From: Ktedonobacter sp.
GTDB taxonomy: Bacteria > Chloroflexota > Ktedonobacteria > Ktedonobacterales > Ktedonobacteraceae
Reading direction: 5' to 3'
DNA: 7,687 nt
Assembly (NCBI GenBank): GCA_003450555.1
Contig: DMFQ01000152.1
Location: 1,568-9,254, forward strand
In this document: one piece after another, positions 1 to 6,607 of the stretch
How the letters are laid out: each line of letters opens with the position of its first letter
Position numbering within the stretch: position 1 is the first letter of the stretch
Position numbers and translations under genes: made by a program
The notes under the pieces: generated by a model
The model's input: only the letters and a program-made list of their open reading frames with translations
Told to the model about the DNA's origin: nothing
The model's database searches: none

Positions 1-1042
1 CGCCATATTGCAAGCGAATGTAATCAGGCGGGAAGGCGTTGAGACCTTCAGTACCAGGGTTATCAAGTGAGAAGGTGAGGACCAGGAAGCGTTTGCCCTT
101 ATCGACCTGCGTCCCACTGTCACTGAGTTTCAACGTGACCGTTTTCAGCGTCCAGAACATGCTTCCAAACTGCACGCGCAGATTAGGATTACTCTGTTTG
201 GGTTGATACTGGCTCAGGTCGGCATGACCGGTTAATGGAACCTGGATTTGCTCTTCCGTATCTTTGCCAATTTGTAGGATCATCTGGTTCACTTGCAGGT
301 TGCTGGAGGCGGGAAAATCGATCCAGGTTGTCTGGTCTCCCTTCTGGGCAGGCCCGCTGAGATCTTTATACCCCCCTGAAGCCATGGAAACTTTGTTTCC
401 TCCGGGTAAGAGCAGAGTAAAACACTCAGGGTAGGCAAAACTGGGCGCGCTCGCAAAGTACACATTACCTGCATCCGATTGGACAGCGTGCAGATTGAGG
501 CGCACTACCCCCTGTGAGGGTGTACTCGTATCGTCCGCAAAGCTCGTCGCCTGCTGCGCATTGATAATCGTGATATTGACGCTCGCATAGTTGACCGTTG
601 CATTGATCGGCGTCGTGGTCAGCGGAGCCTGAGTTGGTGTGACCTCGCTATTTACGCCTGCGGTAGTTGTGTTGCCGCTTCTACCGCTAACATAGCGAAA
701 GGCAAAGAAACCACCCGCGCCGAGCAGGATCAGGAGAATTAGGAGAATCATACCTACTTTCAGTATCCCCCGCGACGATTTTTTCTGTGGCCGCGCATAA
801 GCTGGTGGTGGTTGAGAACTTTGTAAAGGCGGTTGATACTGCTGAGTTGGCGTTGGTTGATAGGCTGGCGGTGCCTGCGGTGGATATGCAGTATATGGTG
901 GCGGCGCTTTTTGTGTCGGAGCGTAGCTGGCGTGATTGCTATTGCCAGCACTCGCAGGCGTTCCACAGTTTGGACAGAAACTCATGTTATTAGGGACGGG
1001 TGCATTGCAATTTGTGCAAACATGTGTGGTGGATTGGGCCAT
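1..1042 (-). CDS. Zinc-ribbon, Pro/Gln-rich single-pass membrane protein (C-terminus cut by window edge)
   Basis: The reading frame is open from an ATG at 1042-1040 to the left edge, giving 347 residues with no stop. The N-terminus has a four-cysteine zinc ribbon: C9 and C12 (CTNC), then C23 and C26 (CPNCG). Residues about 36-86 are a low-complexity linker rich in Pro, Gln, Tyr and Ala (PPPY, PPAY). A basic patch (KKSSR, 87-91) precedes a transmembrane helix at about 95-117, followed by a Thr/Ser-rich stretch and a beta-rich domain. The basic patch before the helix suggests the ribbon is cytoplasmic and the large C-terminal domain external. The last visible part (VDKGKRFLVLTFSLDNPG) resembles immunoglobulin-like DUF4352-type domains, but that is only a resemblance. 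A Shine-Dalgarno (AAAGGAA) lies just upstream of the ATG. Function is unknown; such proteins are often called zinc-ribbon domain-containing proteins. The gene is certain, the role is not. Confidence 0.88.
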   Translation of the reverse strand, partial: MAQSTTHVCTNCNAPVPNNMSFCPNCGTPASAGNSNHASYAPTQKAPPPYTAYPPQAPPAYQPTPTQQYQPPLQSSQPPPAYARPQKKSSRGILKVGMILLILLILLGAGGFFAFRYVSGRSGNTTTAGVNSEVTPTQAPLTTTPINATVNYASVNITIINAQQATSFADDTSTPSQGVVRLNLHAVQSDAGNVYFASAPSFAYPECFTLLLPGGNKVSMASGGYKDLSGPAQKGDQTTWIDFPASSNLQVNQMILQIGKDTEEQIQVPLTGHADLSQYQPKQSNPNLRVQFGSMFWTLKTVTLKLSDSGTQVDKGKRFLVLTFSLDNPGTEGLNAFPPDYIRLQYG

Positions 1043-1071
1043 CGTATTTTTCCTTTCATAATGGGTTAAAG

Positions 1072-1101
1072 ATGATAGCAACGAGTTTAAGCAAACTTGA
1101 A
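1072..1101 (-). promoter_or_regulatory. Candidate promoter of the zinc-ribbon membrane protein gene
   Basis: Read on the minus strand, a -10 box TATCAT (1077-1072; five of six matches to TATAAT) lies 18 nt downstream of a weak -35 TTCAAG (1101-1096). A transcript starting near 1065 would carry a leader of about 23 nt containing the AAAGGAA ribosome site. This suggests the gene has its own promoter rather than relying only on the regulator gene upstream. The -35 match is poor. Confidence 0.35.
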
Positions 1102-1223
1102 TGACTGCACCATCGGTTGGAAGGTCGTACTATCCGTCTGGTCAAAATCTTTGGTCGGCGTGCTGAACTGGATTTTGTACATTTTAGACAAAGCCGAACA
1201 AGAAATGGTGCAAAGCACACAAT

Positions 1224-1907
1224 CTATGCCCCAAGCGAAGCAAGGCGGCTCTGCGCGGCAGTCAGCCCGTTTTGCGCTTCATCGTGCCAGACGTGCCAGG
1301 CATCGTTCGCCTTGAGCGATGGAACCGCTTTATCCAATTCAACAATCGCCAACGTAAAACCATCTCGCGCCTGCTGCGCGCGCTCGACCCGTTCTACCTG
1401 AGCATCTGCGTTGTGGCTCAGATGGAGTGCAAGCGTAGCATGATCAATGGCAGCGAGCGCACTCCCCAGCTTCCGATCAATCTCGCTCTCTCCAGACATT
1501 ATGATTCCTCCTTTAATAGCGCCGATCCCTACCAGATCATGCATATGTTCCTCTAGCGCCTGCTCAATAATCGCTAATATTTGCTCCGCAGCTCGAAGTG
1601 CATCTTCGGAATTGATGCGATCCATCAGTGTTTCCTCGATGGATGTGGCAAGCAGAGCTGCTCGAAGGCGCGTCTTTTCATTCCGCTTGAACTGGAAAAC
1701 CGAGATGACCTGTTCCATCTCATCAATATTCAAAACGGGAAAGCTCTTGGGAATTTTGAGAGAACGTTGCAGGCGCCGTACCTTCTCTGGATGAATATGC
1801 GTGCGGTCATCAAGGTGTCCAAGGCCCAGACCGTGTTCAGCGAGAATTTCTTGGAGCACACGCGCGAAGAGATTCCATCCTCTATGTGAGAGAGCTTCAA
1901 TGGTCAT
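1224..1907 (-). CDS. XRE-like helix-turn-helix protein with helical C-terminal half
   Basis: This is a 227-residue protein. Residues about 10-90 follow the pattern of an XRE/Cro-type helix-turn-helix: a helix (NLFARVLQEILAEHGL), a turn with HLDDRTHIHPEKVRRLQRSL where the recognition helix would sit, then a Pro-containing link and helices about 61-90 (VLNIDEMEQVISVFQF, TRLRAALLAT) as in XRE domains. Residues 92-125 are helical and acidic; 140-227 are Ala/Gln/Glu-rich and probably form a helical bundle. No enzyme motif is seen. The ATG at 1907 is chosen because AAAGGAGA lies about 10 nt upstream; a TTG nine codons earlier (1934) would place that site inside the gene. It is divergent from the TPR-CHAT gene with 211 bp between the start codons, so it may regulate itself and that gene; this is inferred from position only. 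Family assignment is by pattern and is moderate. Confidence 0.82.
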   Translation of the reverse strand: MTIEALSHRGWNLFARVLQEILAEHGLGLGHLDDRTHIHPEKVRRLQRSLKIPKSFPVLNIDEMEQVISVFQFKRNEKTRLRAALLATSIEETLMDRINSEDALRAAEQILAIIEQALEEHMHDLVGIGAIKGGIIMSGESEIDRKLGSALAAIDHATLALHLSHNADAQVERVERAQQARDGFTLAIVELDKAVPSLKANDAWHVWHDEAQNGLTAAQSRLASLGA

Positions 1908-1933
1908 ATACTTTGCGTCTCCTTTCACTAGCA

Positions 1934-1963
1934 AGCATACCCTCTCTGGTCCTCTGCTGGAAA
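1934..1963 (-). promoter_or_regulatory. Weak candidate promoter of the XRE-like gene
   Basis: On the minus strand, TATGCT (1939-1934) lies 18 nt downstream of TTTCCA (1963-1958). Each matches four of six consensus bases. Transcription from here would start close to the AAAGGAGA ribosome site, giving a leader of only about 20 nt. The -35 element touches the adjacent inverted repeat at 1963-1980, so a protein bound there could block it. Confidence 0.22.
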
Positions 1964-1980
1964 CTCACAAGGATGTGAGT
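1963..1980. repeat. Perfect 7-bp inverted repeat, candidate operator
   Basis: ACTCACA-AGGA-TGTGAGT: seven-base arms, fully complementary, around a 4-nt centre. It lies between two divergent genes, upstream of the XRE-like gene and next to a second perfect dyad. A small dyad at this spacing fits a dimeric DNA-binding protein. No known operator consensus is claimed. Confidence 0.5.
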
Positions 1981-1982
1981 GA

Positions 1983-2008
1983 ATGGATTGACGCTTCATC
2001 CAATCCAT
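1983..2008. repeat. Perfect 8-bp inverted repeat, candidate operator
   Basis: ATGGATTG and CAATCCAT, exactly complementary, are separated by 10 nt, giving about 18 bp between half-site centres. It begins 3 bp after the previous dyad and ends about 37 bp upstream of the -10 box proposed for the TPR-CHAT gene, so an activator or repressor could act here. The sequence differs from the first dyad, so the two need not bind the same protein. Confidence 0.5.
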
Positions 2009-2045
2009 GGCTGAAGAGGTGAAGACGGATCATCCACTGCAATGA

Positions 2046-2051
2046 TATACT
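2046..2051 (+). promoter_or_regulatory. Candidate -10 box of the TPR-CHAT gene
   Basis: TATACT matches five of six bases of TATAAT. No good -35 hexamer occurs 16-18 nt upstream (the sequence there is around GAAGACGG), so the promoter may need an activator or another sigma factor. Transcription would begin near 2058, giving about 60 nt of leader before the ATG at 2119; this argues against the in-frame TTG at 2062 as the start. Confidence 0.4.
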
Positions 2052-2118
2052 ATGGGTGTGATTGGGCTTTCCTGGGAAGGTTCATCAGGAAATAGCCCTT
2101 CACCGAAAGAAGCAACCC

Positions 2119-5100
2119 ATGCGCCATTTCAATTCCCACGAGTCTCTGCCATCTGATGATTCCTCAGAGACGCCTCCTGCTTCCTCTTTCGTTCCATCCA
2201 CCGACCTGGAAACAGTTATGCAACATTTTGCAGAGATAAAGCGCAGAGGATTGCCCTATGAGACAGCTGCAGCGCGCATCGAGTTGTTGCAGAAGATCCT
2301 TGCTCAGATGCGCGCTGATTCGGAAGGCTCTTCGGAAGTGCGCGCAAGCTTCCAACACGAATTGGCGATTGCAAGTCTCGAACACCTCAATGCCGAACGA
2401 ATCCAACAGGTGGATATCGCTCTTGGTGCATGTGAAGAAGCCTTGCAATTCTACACACTTGCTCATTACCCCTCTCAGTACGCCAGTGTGCAGGTGACAT
2501 TGGGCAACGTCTATCGAGAACGCGCGGTAGGGATACGGCGTGACGACCTTGAACGAGCCATTGCTTGTTATCATGAGGCTTTGCGCGTCTCTACTCTGGC
2601 AGATTCCCCTTACGAGTATGCTCAGGCTCACCATGGACTTGGACAAACCTACCAGCTACGCAGCGAGGGAGCGCGGCAGGACAATCTGGAACAAGCTATT
2701 ACCTGTTGTCGCGAGGCTTTAGGAGTGTATACAGGAGAGACTTTCCTCTTTGAACATGCATCAACATTGCATACCCTGGGATCAGCCTATGTCCGGCGTG
2801 TCGCAGGAGAACGGCGCGCCAACCTGGAACAGGCCATTGAGTGTTTTCGCCAGGCGGAGGCTATCTTCACGCGAGAAGCTTTTCCCAGAGAGTATGCTCA
2901 GGGCCAGCATTTTCTCGCCACAGCCTATTCACAACGCATCAATGGGGAGCAGCGAGACAACCTGGAACAGGCTATCACCTATTATCAGCAGGCCTTGCAG
3001 GTCTACACGCTGGATGCTTTGCCTTTTGAATTTGCTGGGGTTCAGAATAATTTATGCATTGTCTATTGGCAGCGTATAGCAGGAGAGCGGCGCGACAATC
3101 TGGAACAGGCCATTGCCTGTGGCCGTGAAGGGCTGCGTGTCTCTACCCTGGATTCTTTTCCCTTTCGGTATGCGATGTTGCAGAACAACCTGGGCGCTGT
3201 GTACCTGATACGTGTTGCGGGAGAGCGACGTGACAACCTGGAGCAAACGATCGTCTGCTATCGCGAGGCGATGCGTGTCTGGACCCTGGAAGCCTTTCCT
3301 TATCAGTATGCGAAGGCTCAGAATAACCTGGGTGAGGCGTATCAACACCGCCTGGCAGGGGAGCGACACGACAATCTGGAACAGGCCATTCTCTGCTATC
3401 GCGAAGCGATGCGTGTCTGGACTCTGGAGGCGCTGCCCCAGGATTACGCGATGGTCCAGCGTAATCTCGGCGCGACGTATCAGGTCCGCCTGGAGGGGGA
3501 ACGTCAGGCGAACCTCAATCTCGCGGTTGCAGCTCATCAAGAATCGCTGCGTATCTATACGTTGGATGCCTTCCCAATCGAACATCGGCAGGTACAACTG
3601 GATTGCGCCGAAACACAGGCGTTACGCGAAGATTGGGAAGCTGCCCACAGCGCTTATGTTGCTGCGCGTAGGGCTGAAGACCTGCTTGTAGCCCTTGGTG
3701 CGGGGGCGGCTGGACGCGATGCTGTTCTGAAAGAAGGGCGTGCTGCTGCGATCCATGATGGCTTTGCACTGACTCGCCTGGGGAAAATAGAAGAGGCGGC
3801 GGTCGCTATCGAGCGGGGACGGGCCAGTGGGCTAGCTCAGGCCATCCAGTTCAATATGGCCGATCCTGAGCGAATCAACAATCCTGAACGCCGCATCCGC
3901 TATAGAACGACACACCAGGCTTTTAGCGCAGCGCAGGCACTCTTGCAAGCTTCCCATCCCACAGAGACGGATGAAAACAGTCAACGACAGATTATGCTGG
4001 AGCGCACTGCAACGTACCGGGAAGCGCGAGCAGCGTTTGACGCGGCGATCGAGGAGATTCGCGTGGCAAAGGACCCGCCCGACTTTTTACGCGACACCCT
4101 CGATGCGACGATGATTCTGCGAGCGACCGAAAGTTGTGGACCTGGGCACGCGCTTGTGTATCTCGCCGCAGCTCCCTGGGGCGGGATTGCTGTGGCGGCT
4201 TTTAGCGCGCAACCCGCCAGGTCAATCTCATCCGCTTTTGCGACACTTGCTTTGCCCGCCCTGACTGAAGAGTTTGTGAGGGCGTTGATCGAAACACGTC
4301 TGGCTGACTCAGAATACATCACCGGCGGCTTCGACTGCGCTCAACGTGGCAACGTTTTGGAGTTACTCCAGGCGTGGCCAGGTACGACGTTTCGCGAATG
4401 CGCAGGCGCACTGCATGCTGCGTGTCTGGCGAAGGCGCATACGGGTACAATTGACGCGGCGGCGCAATTGGTGCTTGCTCTCCCGCCATTGGCACCGTTG
4501 ATTGATCAGCCTCTTCCTGCGTTGAGCGAGGAGAACAGCTCGCTCCTGGCGAGTACCCTGAATCACGCGGTCCTCCGGAGGGAACTGCAACATTGCCAGT
4601 CAGTGCTGAACAGGACGCTGCTTCAGCCATTGATACGCTGGCTGCACGAAGCAGGTGTTTGCAGCCTGACGCTCGTTCCCTGTGGGCGTCTCGCGGCTTT
4701 CCCGTTCGCGGGAACACTGCTTCCTGATGGACAAACGCTGGGCGAAATTTTTCCTACCAGCATCGCTCCTAGCGCGCGTGCACTGCTGCATGACAGGCAA
4801 ATCCATTCGCCGCGCATGGGTGTTTATGCTCTTGGGAACCCCTATCCAACGCGGCAGAATCTCCACTGGGGTGAGGCTGAGGCCTTCACTCTGGCAGAAC
4901 TGGGGCATCGCCTGGAACGATCTGCGGATGTCAGGGTACAGTGGCAGGCCACACGAAACTGGCTGATTGAAGCACTGCGCACCGGTCTTGTCGTGAACGC
5001 TTCCTGTCATGGCATTTTCGATCTGCGTAACTTTTTGCGCTCCAGGTTAATCCTCGCTCACGAGGAGGAGTTGACCCTGGCCGATATGTTGAGTGACCAG

Positions 5101-5634
5101 GTCGATTTACGAGGACTACGGCTGCTTATCTTGTCAGCATGCCAGACAGCGATCCTCGATTTGCAGGGGGCTCGTGATGAAGTGCGCAGCCTTGCAGCAG
5201 GAATGCTTCAAGCCGGGGCCGCTGCCATTTTAGCAGCATTGTGGTCGGTAGACGATCGCGCGACCTATCTGCTGATGGTGCGCTTCGCCCTGGAGTGGTT
5301 TCCCCACATGCATACGGAGCCGCCAGCCACGGCACTGGCTCGCTCCCAACAGTGGTTACGAACGGTCACGAACAGCGACTTGCTTCTCTGGCAAGCAACT
5401 CTCTCGCCTCAGCCAGTATCAGCCAATGACCTGGCGAAAGGCTCGGAAATCCTCGCCGACGCACACGTGGCAGGGAACGGAGGTCAGCTCGTCGCTGTAC
5501 GCGGGCGAGCCAATCGTTTTGATGCAGTGCAGGCTCAGGAGATCGTTCAATTCGGCGCTGAAGAGCTGGCACCTGATGATTGCCCTTACGCCGACCCCTA
5601 CTATTGGGCGGGCTTTCAAATCACTGGTTGGTAA
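2119..5634 (+). CDS. TPR-CHAT protein: large TPR-array caspase-like (CHAT) peptidase
   Basis: This 1171-residue protein is a putative cysteine protease of the CHAT family (Caspase, HetF Associated with TPRs), with an N-terminal sensor or docking array. Residues about 30-94 are helical. Residues 95-508 form nine 46-residue TPR-type units (pattern DNLEQAI-CYREAL---T followed by YA--QNNLG-AY--R). Residues 509-650 are a helical linker with AIERGRASGL, typical before CHAT. The CHAT domain runs from about 660 to the end: a VYLAAAPWGG strand, LVPCGRLAAFPF near 850, catalytic His964 in ASCHG, catalytic Cys1008 in LSACQT, then DEV, ALWSVDDRATYLLM and the terminal PYADPYYWAGFQITGW. No signal peptide or membrane helix is seen, so it should be cytosolic. 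The start is the ATG at 2119, preceded by a weak AAAGAAG site and placed sensibly after the -10 box; a TTG at 2062 would add 19 residues. Family members include gasdermin-activating proteases and the type III-E CRISPR protease Csx29, but no such partner is visible here. The family call is secure; the substrate is unknown. Confidence 0.95.
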   Translation: MRHFNSHESLPSDDSSETPPASSFVPSTDLETVMQHFAEIKRRGLPYETAAARIELLQKILAQMRADSEGSSEVRASFQHELAIASLEHLNAERIQQVDIALGACEEALQFYTLAHYPSQYASVQVTLGNVYRERAVGIRRDDLERAIACYHEALRVSTLADSPYEYAQAHHGLGQTYQLRSEGARQDNLEQAITCCREALGVYTGETFLFEHASTLHTLGSAYVRRVAGERRANLEQAIECFRQAEAIFTREAFPREYAQGQHFLATAYSQRINGEQRDNLEQAITYYQQALQVYTLDALPFEFAGVQNNLCIVYWQRIAGERRDNLEQAIACGREGLRVSTLDSFPFRYAMLQNNLGAVYLIRVAGERRDNLEQTIVCYREAMRVWTLEAFPYQYAKAQNNLGEAYQHRLAGERHDNLEQAILCYREAMRVWTLEALPQDYAMVQRNLGATYQVRLEGERQANLNLAVAAHQESLRIYTLDAFPIEHRQVQLDCAETQALREDWEAAHSAYVAARRAEDLLVALGAGAAGRDAVLKEGRAAAIHDGFALTRLGKIEEAAVAIERGRASGLAQAIQFNMADPERINNPERRIRYRTTHQAFSAAQALLQASHPTETDENSQRQIMLERTATYREARAAFDAAIEEIRVAKDPPDFLRDTLDATMILRATESCGPGHALVYLAAAPWGGIAVAAFSAQPARSISSAFATLALPALTEEFVRALIETRLADSEYITGGFDCAQRGNVLELLQAWPGTTFRECAGALHAACLAKAHTGTIDAAAQLVLALPPLAPLIDQPLPALSEENSSLLASTLNHAVLRRELQHCQSVLNRTLLQPLIRWLHEAGVCSLTLVPCGRLAAFPFAGTLLPDGQTLGEIFPTSIAPSARALLHDRQIHSPRMGVYALGNPYPTRQNLHWGEAEAFTLAELGHRLERSADVRVQWQATRNWLIEALRTGLVVNASCHGIFDLRNFLRSRLILAHEEELTLADMLSDQVDLRGLRLLILSACQTAILDLQGARDEVRSLAAGMLQAGAAAILAALWSVDDRATYLLMVRFALEWFPHMHTEPPATALARSQQWLRTVTNSDLLLWQATLSPQPVSANDLAKGSEILADAHVAGNGGQLVAVRGRANRFDAVQAQEIVQFGAEELAPDDCPYADPYYWAGFQITGW
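2401..3642 (+). repeat. Nine tandem 138-bp units coding for the 46-residue TPR-type array
   Basis: The units start at 2401 and every 138 bp afterwards (2539, 2677, 2815, 2953, 3091, 3229, 3367, 3505). All nine keep exact length, with no insertions or deletions at unit boundaries. The conserved core encodes DNLEQAI, (Y)REAL, a TLDAFP-like link and QNNLG-AY--R-AGER. Units 5-8 are the most alike; units 1 and 9 have diverged most, as expected for capping repeats. The 46-residue period is longer than the 34 residues of a classic TPR, with the extra residues in the loop between the helices of adjacent TPR motifs. Confidence 0.9.
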
Positions 5635-5691
5635 TGCATACTCCTTTGGGAAAACACTTTTGGATTCTTTTGCAAGTTGGAGGAAAATTGG

Positions 5692-5751
5692 ATGTTAACT
5701 ATGTCCAAAAGTTTGAATGACCCTGAACTTCACCGATCTTCTCACAGCTAG
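5692..5751 (+). CDS. Possible 19-residue small ORF, or the start of a lost gene
   Basis: An ATG at 5692 follows a perfect GGAGGA (5679-5684) at 7-nt spacing, the best ribosome site in the window. The frame reads MLTMSKSLNDPELHRSSHS and stops at TAG (5749-5751). A second ATG is at 5701. It lies 57 bp after the stop of the TPR-CHAT gene on the same strand and could be co-transcribed. It may be a true small peptide or the surviving start of a truncated gene; a chance ORF cannot be excluded. No family is recognised. Confidence 0.3.
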   Translation: MLTMSKSLNDPELHRSSHS

Positions 5752-5757
5752 TAGCGA

Positions 5758-5805
5758 TTCGATCTGGTGAGCTACAAACGCGCGTTTGTAGCTCACCAGA
5801 TCGAA
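5758..5805. terminator. Perfect 48-bp palindrome between convergent genes, probable bidirectional terminator
   Basis: The 24-base arms are exactly complementary with no central spacer: TTCGATCTGGTGAGC begins the left arm, and the centre is AAACGCGCGTTT at 5776-5787. It lies between the stop of the plus-strand TPR-CHAT gene (and the 19-codon ORF) and the stop of the minus-strand DinB-like gene, the usual place for a shared terminator. In RNA it could form a stem of about 22 bp with a tetraloop in either direction. Neither side has a T-run, so it is not a standard intrinsic terminator. It could instead be a mobile-element remnant or a protein-binding site. The palindrome is certain; its role is inferred. 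Confidence 0.55.
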
Positions 5806-5875
5806 CAACGATGAGCCCCTATGGTTGCCGGCAACACAACGTTGCTCCCCGTATCAACCACATTGGTAGCCGTGA

Positions 5876-6361
5876 TTACGACAACTGATCGCGAAACGCT
5901 GCGATCTGGGCGCTGTGCTCGCGTTTATGCCCGTAATACATATAGACGAGAACGTCATCCAGGGCATAGCTCGTTCCATACCAGGGGAGCGTTCCGGTTT
6001 GACGGAGCGTTTCCGGAGGAATCCGGAGTATCATCGACATAACGCGGGCATGTGCATCGTTAAACTCCCCCAGCACTTCTTTTATGGATTTCTGTTTGCG
6101 TACGGCCACTTCCTCGTCATTAAATTGACCACCCGGTTCAGTATACCTGCTCAAGTAGGGTGTTGATACGTCAGATTCGCTACTTGCAAAGGTGCTCAGC
6201 ACATCGATCAACACCAACTCATAGGAGGCCAGGTGGGCGATGATGTCCTTCACGGACCAGACCCCGCATGCACCGGGGGTTTCCCACGATGCCTCGGGGA
6301 GGCCATCAAGAGTTTGAAGGACCGTTTGTTGACCATACTTCAGAATATCTACTGCGTTCAT
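5876..6361 (-). CDS. DinB-superfamily four-helix-bundle protein (MDMPI/ClbS-like)
   Basis: This 161-residue protein has the usual length of DinB-fold proteins. The likely metal-binding histidine triad is intact: H43 in GVWSVKDIIAHLASYE, and H145 and H149 in YYGHKREHSAQI near the C-terminus. The family includes divalent-metal-dependent thiol transferases that use mycothiol or bacillithiol, the maleylpyruvate isomerase-like proteins, and ClbS-type self-protection proteins; the exact reaction cannot be read from sequence. It lacks a signal peptide or membrane helix and should be cytosolic. AAAGGAA precedes the ATG, and the ATG overlaps the stop of the upstream decarboxylase remnant (ATGA), implying former or present translational coupling. 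It is the last gene of the leftward unit that begins with the PIG-L deacetylase. Confidence 0.88.
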   Translation of the reverse strand: MNAVDILKYGQQTVLQTLDGLPEASWETPGACGVWSVKDIIAHLASYELVLIDVLSTFASSESDVSTPYLSRYTEPGGQFNDEEVAVRKQKSIKEVLGEFNDAHARVMSMILRIPPETLRQTGTLPWYGTSYALDDVLVYMYYGHKREHSAQIAAFRDQLS

Positions 6362-6603
6362 AGAATGTTCCTTTCTGGGTCTTTCTGTTTTCCTGGACGA
6401 ATGGCCGCATCTACCTCTCTGCCAATGCGGATGACGATGCCGGGGAGGGCTTCAATGTCCTCGAGTGAGGTGCGGAAATTCACGATACAAGCACGTAACA
6501 CGAATGTTTCTCCAATCACCGCATTAGAGAGGAAGGCTTCACCGCTCTTCTGCAATCGAGTCAATAGCTCAGCATTTAACGCGTTCAAGTAGCTTTCAAT
6601 CAC
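6358..6603 (-). pseudogene. C-terminal remnant of a PLP-dependent group II (aromatic amino acid-type) decarboxylase
   Basis: Reading leftward from 6603, 81 codons encode a sequence that matches only the C-terminal end of group II pyridoxal-phosphate decarboxylases: ELLTRLQKSGEAFLSNAV, then TFVLRACIVNFRTSLEDIEA, then PGIVIRIGREVDA. Full-length enzymes are about 470-500 residues; the PLP-binding lysine and the whole large domain are missing, so this piece cannot be catalytic. The frame stays open further upstream, but that part overlaps the deacetylase gene in another frame and looks like noise. A GTG at 6603-6601 could serve as a start 4 nt after the deacetylase stop, though no well-placed ribosome site is present. 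The TGA at 6360-6358 overlaps the ATG of the DinB-like gene. The remnant reads cleanly to its natural end, so the loss of the front part may be recent, or the piece may still be translated. Family recognition is from memory of conserved C-terminal motifs. Confidence 0.75.
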
Positions 6604-6607
6604 TGTG

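Noticed and set aside
1208..1218. GTGC-AAA-GCAC hairpin just after the XRE-like gene as a terminator
   Set aside because: Only a 4-bp stem with a 3-nt loop and no clear T-run; too weak to support.
2062..2118. TTG at 2062 as the start of the TPR-CHAT protein
   Set aside because: No ribosome site upstream, and the likely -10 box at 2046-2051 would leave almost no leader; ATG 2119 fits better, though this is not proven.
2164..3597. Long open frames on the minus strand inside the TPR region (2164-2646 and 3052-3597)
   Set aside because: They repeat with the 138-bp unit, have no ribosome sites, and encode low-quality Arg/Gln-rich sequence; they are mirror frames of the repeat array.
2401..3642. 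CRISPR array or non-coding satellite
   Set aside because: The 138-bp repeats are in-frame protein-coding units without alternating repeat-spacer structure.
4319..5010. Minus-strand open frames inside the CHAT-coding part
   Set aside because: Unlikely composition and no recognisable motif, while the plus strand carries a continuous, well-conserved CHAT domain.
5821..6166. Plus-strand open frames opposite the DinB-like gene
   Set aside because: No ribosome site or recognisable protein features; the minus strand has a full DinB-type protein with its histidine triad.
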